Positions 36,130-46,300 of a DNA stretch of 64,000 nucleotides are shown piece after piece. The stretch's first letter is position 1, and each line of letters begins with the position of its first letter. This stretch comes from Phoronis australis (Eukaryota > Phoronida > Phoronidae), in NCBI GenBank assembly GCA_002633005.1, contig NMRA01000005.1, positions 1,603,048 through 1,667,047 on the forward strand, read 5' to 3'. A program made the position numbers and the translations under genes. The notes under the pieces were generated by a model. The model saw only the letters and a list, made by a program, of their open reading frames with translations, was not told the DNA's origin and did no database searches.

Positions 36130-37113
36130 ATGAGCGTGATTAAGTCGATTTATAGTCGGATTCTGTCGCACTTTCCTGGTGAGATGGAGATGGTGTTTGC
36201 CTATGGTTCAGGAGCATTTCAGCAAACGAGTTTGATTGACAAGTCGAATAACATGCTAGATTTTATTATATCTGTCAACAATTCGACTTTATGGCATCAG
36301 GAAAACATCAAGCGTAACAAGGATCATTACTCATTCTTGAAGAAGCTGGGTCCCAAAACTGTGGCTAAGATACAAGATAAATATGGTGCCAACATTTACT
36401 TCAACACTATGGTTCCTTGTGAAGGCCGTATGATCAAATACGGCGTAATCAGTACCGATCGCTTAGTTAATGATCTCCTCGATTGGGACACACTATACGT
36501 GAGTGGTCGTTTACACAAGCCAGTCCACATGTTGGTGAAACCCAGCTGCAATGTGCTGCAGACTGCGATGAACATTAATAGGCAGAGTGCTGTGCATGCG
36601 GCATTGTTGTTGCTTCCCGACGTTTTCTCTGAAGAAGATTTGTTTATGAAAATTGCTGGTCTGTCGTATTCTGGAGATCTCAGAATGTCTATGGCTGAAG
36701 ATCAAAATAAGGTATCAAACATAGTGAAACCAAACGTCCGTTTTTTTCGCGAATTATACACAAATGAATTAGAACAACAAAGTGACCATTTATACTGGGA
36801 CAAGCATAAGGGGACATTTGAGCAACAGTTGTGCAGTGCTACACAACATTATCATCTGAACATGCTGCCTAAGGCTGTGCAGATTGGATTGGTTGCTTAC
36901 AGGAATATGGATGGCCGCACACGGGATACAGAAGAGGTGTTGAAGAGTATATCACAAGACACTCGCTGCGACGAGCTGATTACTATGTGCATCTCTGGTA
37001 TTGTGAAGAATTCGAGTTTAACTCAGACAGCTAAGGGTTTATTCACTGCTGGCATTGTTAAAAGTGTCAAATATGGGTGGAAAAAAGTTAAGAAGTGGTG
37101 GAAAAGCAGATAA
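36130..37113 (+). CDS. TAMM41: TAMM41, mitochondrial phosphatidate cytidylyltransferase
   Basis: Intronless frame of 327 residues, close to the usual animal length. It makes CDP-diacylglycerol for cardiolipin on the inner mitochondrial membrane. Visible family features: ILSHFPGEMEMVFAYGSGAF with the nucleotidyltransferase GSG turn (near residues 28-30), MLDFIISV with the metal-binding region, HYSFLKKLGPK, YGANIYFNTMVPCEGRMIKY, GVISTDRLVNDLLDWDTLYV, SGRLHKPV, FSEEDLFMKIAGLSYSGDLR, IVKPNVRFFRELY, and a C-terminal basic tail. The human gene is split by introns, so an intronless form here is notable. There is no stop between codons in the 30-nt gap after SDHAF1, whose ten codons read ILRRLRKSVK, a basic stretch like a mitochondrial presequence. 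Translation probably starts at the ATG at 36130. An AATAAA lies near 37818. Confidence 0.96.
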   Translation: MSVIKSIYSRILSHFPGEMEMVFAYGSGAFQQTSLIDKSNNMLDFIISVNNSTLWHQENIKRNKDHYSFLKKLGPKTVAKIQDKYGANIYFNTMVPCEGRMIKYGVISTDRLVNDLLDWDTLYVSGRLHKPVHMLVKPSCNVLQTAMNINRQSAVHAALLLLPDVFSEEDLFMKIAGLSYSGDLRMSMAEDQNKVSNIVKPNVRFFRELYTNELEQQSDHLYWDKHKGTFEQQLCSATQHYHLNMLPKAVQIGLVAYRNMDGRTRDTEEVLKSISQDTRCDELITMCISGIVKNSSLTQTAKGLFTAGIVKSVKYGWKKVKKWWKSR

Positions 37114-40051
37114 ACATTAAACTTAAGCTTAGCTTGCACCCTTATTATGTTTGCAGCAGCTTATCACTTTTCACTAAAAACTGATATCAAATGTGAATTT
37201 TTATAAAAAAGCATTGTCCCACGATTTCAGTTAATGTCAGGTGAATTTTTGTAAGGAATGAAAAGGGAATTGATGCACCATTTTTGGAGGTGAGTTTTTG
37301 TTTTTGAGAAAGTAACTAAAAATACCTCGCTTTTGCCTCGATTTTCAAAATGTCCCCAAACAAACACCAGATAAACTCATTTCCTCATTCTGATACTGTA
37401 AGAATTTTCTAAAATGAAGAACTACATTGCATGTCAAACATGACAATTGGCTTTTTTAGCAAAAATTAATGGATGCACATCCCAGAGTATAAGTTTGTAG
37501 GATATGAGTCCTCTAATCCAAAATTCTAAATTAAAATTAAAAAGTGTCACACAGGTGATTGTCTGTTTGGTCAATTGACTAATGATTTTGGATACATGCT
37601 AACTATTAACTTTCATATGTGATAAACTGAACTAAAATGAACTGATTTCTACTGACCGTATTTCTCTGGGTGACGTTTATACAAGTTGTTTTGCACTCAC
37701 CAGCGGCAAAGAATCAACACCTGAATAGTTTACAAAATTAATGCAAATTAATTTTGAAATTTAATAGAAATTGTACGGGACAGTTGCTGTCACCAATCAT
37801 CATACTCTTGTCAATCAAATAAACCTTGGCAGTAAAAAATTATTCTTTTATGTTTGAGTGATTGTGTTTGGTCTGCACGTTCAGAAACTAACCTGCTCAG
37901 GATTTCTTGGAGAATTAATCCCTGTCCAGCCCAAAAGAGTATACTCGCTTGAAAATCACGTGGCGAGTGCAAAGTTATTAAACTGGTATTTGAATGCTTT
38001 AACTTAGTTACTATGCGTCATCTCTGTCTGGACGTCTGGTGTCTGATGGTGCATTGATTTTTGCTTTATATGTTTGCCTCAGTCTGTATCTTTGGAGTTC
38101 CTTGATGGATTAGCATGTAGGTTTCTATTTGGGAGATGATGACCACTTTTCATTTTCAGACAGATTTGACATTTTCTGCCTCTCCTCGTTGCCATTTAAA
38201 AAAAATTTGAGTGCTTGTTTTTACTTTTGCCTCTCTATCCGCCAAAGTGCTCAAAAGATCATGAATATTGGCACATGTTCCTGACAAGAAGACTGTCACT
38301 GTGGCTGACTTATTTTCAGATGTGTTCTACTACTCTGGTGCACCTAGTGTTTAATTTCGTTTTTTGTGTCCATGGCTATAACCCTCTGTTTTTTGTCATT
38401 TGGACAATCTTAGTGACAGGAGTTGTGTGATTCGTATGTCGTTTAAGTAATTCGTTGCCTGGTAAGCACACAATATGACAGAAACATTATTAAAATAGCA
38501 TGTAGTCAAATTTCTCACAAAAATGAGTCTACCCATTTTGTAGTGCACAGCTTCCCTAAAACAAATTGCAAATATTCTGCAGTTACTCGTACCGGACTGT
38601 AGTACGCATATAAAAATGACAAGTTTGAAAACTATTTTTGTGCAAAATGACTAAAAGAATTACTTAAAGATCAAACTCTCCGTTTTGAAAAAAGTATTTG
38701 ATTTCGACCATTTACCTGTATAAAACTGGTGTAAACTTTTTCCACATTTTGATGAGATTTCTTGGCTTGAAAAGATCCAGCATTGAGCTCATGGTAGAGA
38801 CCACCTTCAGCACAATATTATGTCGAACACTGGCAAGTCAACTTATTCAGCCAGGATTCTTCCCAAGCTTTAAAAAAAATCTTCACTAACCAGAATGGAG
38901 AGCAGTTTTATAACAGCCTACCTGGGGTCTGTTTAAGTGACTAGAGACAAACATTTGGTCTTGCGCTCCTACTTCACAATTGCTGAAAATCAGTTTAGCC
39001 AAATAGTTATGATTGGATCTCAATCTAGAACTAATTCATTAAAATCATCTCAGTAACTCACAATTATGCGTGTATTCTTCTAGTCAGCAATTAAGCATGA
39101 CAAGTGATATTTAATTATTTTTCTGAAATAGCTGTGTGGAGCATAATGCCAAACTTTTGACCATTTTAATTGTTCTGCAGATAACCTGCAGTGTTGCTAA
39201 ACCGTGATCATAAAACAAGTAGTGTAATGTAACAATTTATTTTTAACTGTAACCACATTACAAATCAACTGAACTGGCATATTTTATCCACAATGCTTAA
39301 CAGTACAAAGTAATCTAGTGTCGGGAACAGATGAAGATAATCCATGACTGTTAGAGCACCCAGACACAGTAAATTTCTTTTGTTTTTTATAAAAAAAGAC
39401 ACCACAAGTGCAAGCACAAATCCCTTAGCACCCAAGAAAATTTAACGACCATTTATTTCCGAACACTTTCTTATCTACGGAATGTACAGTTCCCTTAAAG
39501 TTTGTACATGAAGATGATGACTGGCCGCTTGCAATGTATGACAACAGATGTCCATCTGGCTGAATCGTAGGTGGAGAAACATCACCGCTGCCATCTAGTA
39601 TAGTCGCTAAGACCATTCTTAAAGTAGATTTTGTTTGTCCTCACTCTATCCACATTCCTCACAGATAGAGAATGAGGTAAATCATTTCATTTCATGCAAT
39701 GCATACTGTAAGTTGTACGAGTGATATTGATATTAACATTCTTGCAAAAATCTCTTGCTTTGCAATTATTAGAAAATCAATTCTTTTTCCAGATTGTGAG
39801 TAAAATGTTATGAGACCCGCACATAACATACAGGCAATCACAGGAGGGGCAATCAACTTAATGTTAGATCAGACCAAGTAAACTACATTTTACTGGCAAC
39901 TTCTACAACCCGCCACGGAGTGAATTACTACTTAAACTTGAGGTCTGAGAACCATGCCTAAACCAGTAAAAACGATGATGGCAAGTAGAGAATCCGTCTA
40001 ATATTAACATGGCACAATACAAAACAGACAAAGAGCACTAATTTGGTGGGG
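37114..40051. other. Intergenic region with 3' ends of TAMM41 and TRIP11
   Basis: The two genes converge here. A third copy of the ~430-bp repeat is at about 38060-38420. A minus-strand AATAAA at 39452-39457 could serve TRIP11, about 0.6 kb after its stop. No gene is seen. Confidence 0.55.
38060..38420 (+). repeat. Third copy of the ~430-bp repeat family at 940-1740
   Basis: Has the landmarks of the left-end copies in the same order and orientation: TGTATCTTTGGAGTTC, TTTTCATTTTCAGACAGA, CCTCTCTATC, ACTGTCACTGTGGCTGAC, TTTTCAGATGT and TACTCTGGTGCACC. Old and diverged. Confidence 0.65.
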
Positions 40052-40387
40052 TTAGCTAGACTGATTAAGAACATTCTTCAGTATAGCCCCGCCGCTGGGT
40101 GTGGAACTGCGCGAACTGGTTGCACTGTTCTGGGCTGGCTCCGTTGCACTTAACACAGGGGTGAAGGTGGGTATAGCAGACATGAGTAGCTGTGAGTCTG
40201 ACTGACCCTGCAGCTCACCCAGCCTGACTGGTTGGCTGGCGTGCTTTGGCGCCGAGAACGGGTTGAACGCGGGACGCTGATGCTGTTTTTGTTGCTCTTC
40301 TTTCACCATGGCTTCAACAGGCAGCTTCAACTGTGGTTTGGGGGACGACTCCCTCTCTAGGAAGTTGACAAACAACTCTGAGAAGGA
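40052..40387 (-). CDS. TRIP11: TRIP11 terminal exon
   Basis: 336 nt including the TAA stop, phase 0. It encodes the [12 protein letters not shown]-type block, a Pro/Ser/Gln-rich linker with the NPF motif ([10 protein letters not shown]), IPTFTPVL and the final [11 protein letters not shown]. The vertebrate tail has the same order of elements (NPFL, LPTFTPL, VVLKDLLKQ), so the extreme C-terminus is under constraint outside the coiled coil. Confidence 0.93.
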   Translation of the reverse strand, partial: SFSELFVNFLERESSPKPQLKLPVEAMVKEEQQKQHQRPAFNPFSAPKHASQPVRLGELQGQSDSQLLMSAIPTFTPVLSATEPAQNSATSSRSSTPSGGAILKNVLNQSS

Positions 40388-43300
40388 CTGAAATAGACAG
40401 GAAGTAAAAATGAGAGTAACAAACATTTAGAACTGTGAATCGTATTGCACGTAAAAGCAACTTTGCAAAATAACCAGGGAATCCTGTGTTTACCCGTAGT
40501 TTTCGGTGTAAGTGAAATTAGCCGTTACCAAGGGGAAACAGTATTCTCCGATGACTTCTGGCATGCCCTCTATGACGAATAGTCAAATTCAATTGGATTG
40601 AAGTAAAAAATTAACGACCGGAAATTTTTAACGACACGATAATAATCAAGATGAAGTGTGACCAATCTTGATCATGCATTCAATGAATGATAACGGATAA
40701 AACCCTAAACATACTTCAAACATGAAGAGAGTTTTGAATTTGCGTTTCATTTTTGGAAGCAAGCCACGTAAAGCTAAAGGGCACTATCAAACTATCAAAT
40801 CAATCCAAGAAATATACAGGCATTGCTTACCTGGTTAACTTGACCTTTGGAAGGAGTGACTGGTGGAGTGGGCTTGCTTCCCCACAGACTAGGTAACCAG
40901 CCCCTGCCTGAAGATTCAGCACCGATCTGTAAAACAGTGCATGGCATGTCATTTCATCTGTTCAATCATGCAAGCCCAAGTTATCCACACTAACATGACT
41001 TCAACAAGCTCAGCCTATCACATGACTACACAAACTAGAGGTTTTTGAACCAGCACTTTAAGTTGTATATTCTTTTCAGGGGTTCATGAACTCACTTGAA
41101 ATGGGAAATAAATGATACTCCTTACATACAAGTTGATTTGCTCTAGCAAACTAGAACTTTCCAAGGAATTAAAAGATCACTCTTGGAGATCTCTCGACTC
41201 GCGGCCATTTTTGATCTCATCTGCAAAGTCCCCATGGACTATGAATTGCATTATTACGGCCATGCTTTCATACAAATGCTATTTAGTACTAAATGTTTTA
41301 GTTGACTCGTGGAGTGCATCATTTGAAAAAATCTTATGTGGCATAGCGAATTTCTCACAGATGCTGGCTTTACAGACTGTGCATTGTAAAGCATATCCAT
41401 GAAACCCAGAGAACATTAATTTCTCTGATCACCTTTAGTATGCTTTATATTTGTTGTTTGTGTGATGTTTATGTTTTCATAATCGGACATACAGTACAAG
41501 ACAAACGTAGCCAGAAAAATACACTGTACAAGACAAAAGTAGTCGGACAAAATACCATTTCCCATTATGAAGGTAAATTCAGTCAGTTAACCGCAAGAAC
41601 ATCCAGTAATAACTATTATGAGGGCAAAATTATGGGGGAATGGCTTACTAGAGAAGTTACTAATTTTAGTTCCTGTTAACTCCCCTTCATTCTGGAAACC
41701 CACTCCGACAATAAATTTGGCTTCTGCCCGGTCATCAGGATGGGGAATTCTGGGTATTTTGTCTGATTAATGTTGAAGTGAACTGTAGGTCCACACAGCA
41801 AGTGAGAACGTATGTGTCTTAAGTCAAAACAGTGGAGTAGCTCGGACTATTGTAGCTTAGGGCAGAACATAGAAGTGTCTATTTACACGCAAGACATTGT
41901 GAAGTAGATACCCTGTCATTGGGTTACCATGGCGAGTTGTGGGGCATACCTGAACCAGCTGGTCATGAGTAAAGTCTAGCACACTTCCAACCAAGCGCAA
42001 CACTTCCTGTCTCTTGGCCTGTGGTGCCGTGAAGTAACCCATAAACAAGTTCTTTATGACAGCTCTGCAACGAGAAAGCCATAAGACTCACTACACAGAC
42101 TAGTGGGAGCAGGTCGAGAACTTCTGTTAGGGCCAACATAAAGTGAATTATATTGCATCATTATGCAAAACAAAAAAGTGTAACAGCCCACAGAGAGGGT
42201 ACCATAATCGGAATGGACCCAACATCAAATGGAGCCATTCTGTCAGTGGTAAGAACATGCCAATAAAATGTCATCTAATACCATGACATTGTACCAAATG
42301 TTATCAACAGAAATCAGTTGTAGAGCAGTATTATTATGCTAAAACAGTACAATACTGATTCTGATATCACTTAAACAACTATGTGAATATACTCAGTAGG
42401 TATGCTATTATACTTCAGGGGGTTATATCTGTTTTTGTTAGAGACAATGAGTACTTTCATGAAAAATCAAGAGTCAACTCATGGTCAAGTCGCCATGTCT
42501 CAGCGTTCAACAACTGAAATATAAGCCAACCATGCAGCAGTGGTCAGAGCTAAGTAAACATACTTGTCCACTTTTCCTTCAGTGCTTGTACTCAGCTGAT
42601 GAATGCGATCTTCAGCCTCTTTCAGTTGGTTCTCTCTTAGTTCAACTATAACACACGGAAAATGGGTAAAGAACAGAAGGTACAACTTGTTCATGATTGT
42701 CTCCAATTCTTTATCTTTAAAGAGACCTTCTTAAAATAGTTTCAGTTTAATCATATCTCAACAGAAGTGTCGTCAAACTTCTCTTATAACAGCCCTACTA
42801 TCAATTATGTGAAACCTTCCTCTTACAAATTGACACATCTTAAAAGCCCATGCCTCAATGAGAGAGTTGGAAGTGGCAAAGAGTGCCCACCACTTTTTTG
42901 AAAGGTGCCAAGGGAGCTCCTTTAAGAAAAATGGTCAATCAGTAAAACAATGTTTTCAGTGAGAGCCACCTGATGCCTACTGAAAATCCCCGGTAGAATT
43001 AAAATTTGTAAAAATTGACAAATACAGCCGGTTATGATAGCCATGAGGTAACCTCACTGAGATTCCAGATTTCTAGCCATATCACCTAACTTCAAACAAT
43101 CAGAATACAATTAGAACTCAGTACTAGATAGTCGCCATCCCTAATTTCAGACCAGTTTATCCCTAATATTAATCGCAAACTGTGCAAAATATCGCGATCT
43201 GACGTCACCCCACTGTGCATATGCTGTTATGAGAGGGTTAGTCGATAGGAGCCACAGCTGGTCGAGTATCACATAGACACTGAAGTCCAACACAGTCAGT

Positions 43301-46300
43301 ACCTGATGTAATACTCACTGACTGTTGGCCATGCATGCATGCACACGCTTCATGCACCAATAGTAACCAGAGGAACTGGATGTTGCTATGGCAATATACT
43401 ATTAAGCCTGCCAGCGTAATCTTGTCAAATCAGTAAACATTGGATTTTCATAATAATTAGTTATTGAAGTCTGTAAGTAGACAAAGTGCCCAGTCCCGCT
43501 GCTATGCCATTACATCAAATCAAACTTCCAGTAGTGAGTGAATGACGGTGCTAATTACGCCTAGCATTGTGAGGGTTAAAGGGACAAAATTCATTATGCG
43601 CTATCTGCTACAACCGCAGACCACGTGCACTAACCGACGTGTTAGTACATTAGTAGGTTAGAGAGATGTCTGTGAAATCTCACCTAGTAACTTGAGGCGG
43701 AACCATCTCAATAATTACCAGCTGAGATTAAACAAACAGCTTTTAAGTCATCAAAGAGTGACGAGTTGCCTACAACTCTACTCGAATACATGCGCTTGTA
43801 TTAGATATTATCAGCAACCAAGATGGGCCACGTTATGTGAAGAACTACAGCCCGTAAAGATATGGCCAACAGAGTCAAATCATCATGTTGCAAAACTAGA
43901 GATCAACAACAACGTGAGCATAGGAACGATTCCAGAACAACAAGAATGAGACATAATTAAAACAAAGACACCAACAAGACAAGCTTGGAAACAACAGTTT
44001 CATTCGACAACAGTTTGTTTGGTCAGTGAGGAGACAGACAGTGGATTGCCGTGGAAACGATGCAGGAGTTGACGACGACGGCGTGCGCTGTGTGAAACAG
44101 TGGTGACAGTGAGCCTATTACTATAATACCAGGCTGGATCCCGAGGTCACTCCAGCTCAGAATTACCAGCTGATATTAAAGCAACAGTGTAAAGCACATG
44201 CAGTTAACAGATCATGCAACAGGTGGCGCCAGTTACTGTGCTGTGTTAGTCGTGTGATCGAATAGAAGACAGCAGACTTCAGAACTACCTTGAGGGCGAC
44301 TAACAACAAGATGTTGAATGAGTCAGAATGGTGTCAACAGACAAGCATTTAGCATGAACTTTCCAGAACGTTATACAGGAAGTGTGAAAAAGACAACAAG
44401 ATTGTGGCCACCGGGTTGGTTAGTAGTTAGTTGGCATGCATTGGTGAAACCTCGGCTGATAATCAGGAGGATACAAAGAACAACTCGCAATTACCAGCTG
44501 AGATTAAACCACTGCTACGGTATGACATTAGCAACACAACAACCCAACAGGCAGTACGATACTAGGGTTACTCAGACAAGGATGAAACGACAGTCAGGTA
44601 ACCACAGATCAATAAGAACAACAGCAAATGAAACAGCTGCATGAGCTACAGTGCTGTATGAAATTCTGCTGCCAGCCAACAGGTTTGTGTGGCTGGTCTA
44701 TAATCTCATATATCAAGCCAGTTGTGGTAGAATTACGTTATAGAAGAGTCAGCGTGTACAGGTTAGTATAAACAGTGAATGGCGAAAGAGATGATCGTTT
44801 TTCACGGTTAAATGGGATGCTAATAGCAGTATTGCAGTGAAGAATCACAGCAGTTCTACGAACGCTCAGTTAAAGTCACATACAATCAATGTCATCTTTT
44901 GAAGGGGTATGGATGCCCTTTAAATTTTTTGATGAAGCGAGCTCTGGTGTCTGATATGGTGAGCTAATATTCATTTATTGCTTTGGACACGGTATTTGCC
45001 AAGACAAACATCAATTATTTCAGTTTGAAAGAGACACTCTTTTTATCCTTTGATCTTATTACTGTGTGTGACTTTTAGAACGAAAGTTAAGTTTTTAAAT
45101 AAAGTACAGCGTGGTTTGCCAGCTTAAGGCAACATGCACCACATACAGACAGATAGGCGTGAACAACACGCATCACATTCATACAGCTAGGCGTGAACAA
45201 CATGCATCACATTCATACAGCTAGGTGTTAACAACATGCATCACATTCATACAGCTAGTTGTGAACAACATGCATCACTTTCATACAGCTAGGTGTGAAC
45301 AACATGCATCACATTCATACAGATAGGCGTGAACAACATGCATCATATTCATACAGCTAGGTGTTAACAACATGCAGTGGTCACTGATGTTGTGTTGTTA
45401 CCTTCGTGCTTCAGGGCGTTCATTGCCTCATCCTTACGGTCCAGCTGTTCACTCAACCTGAGGGCTGCCTCCAGTGCATCAGACTGTTCCACCACCTCAT
45501 TCTAAAACAACATGGTGTTGGGAGATATTCAGCTGCAGGGTCGCCAGCAAAGGAAGTTGTGTAAAAACATTGTTACTGGGCATATACTAGGAGCATGTGA
45601 GTAAAGGGAAATACAGCCCGTTCATTCCAGGACAGTATAGCACACTGGTCTCAGCTATTAACTATCACTTCAAATCTGGAATTTGCTGGCAGCCAATGAG
45701 CATTGGGATGGTGTTGGCTCTTGTCTGCATGTCCTTGACCTTAAGTGCATGAAAGAGAGTGGCTATGTTGCAAATGACTTTTGTGGAAAGCTGTAGTGAG
45801 CACTGGAATGGTACTCTGATAAAAAATGAATTAAATAACAAATAGCCAATTAACATTTCAACACTCACCAGTGACAGCGGTATTGAAATGATAGTTTCAG
45901 ATAAAGCTTGAACTTGGATCTACGGAACAAACTTATCATGATTGCAATGAAACACTTTGAGGATAAGAGTTAGGGTAACAACACTGAGGTAGATATACCT
46001 TGAGTTGGGCCACCTCTACCTTCAGTGACATACACTCCTGCTTCTGGTTCTCCAACTCCTTTAGGTGTTGCTCCTGCTCGACGGCCTTCTCTGTCTGGAA
46101 CTGCTCTAGCACCATCTGTAGGTTGGCAAGAGAGTGCGCGTACTGGCGAGTCTGTTCCTGACTAGACTGCAGCTGTAGGACTGCTTGGTCCCGCTGACTT
46201 GCCACTTGGTGGAGCTGCTGTTGCAGGTTATCCATTTGCTGGCTGGCTTGCAAACTGCGAGTTACATGACATACTTAAAGGTTCTTGTCCGATCTAGTCA

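Noticed and set aside
45132-45376. 34-bp repeats as a CRISPR-like array
   Set aside because: Contiguous minisatellite with no spacers, in a TRIP11 intron.
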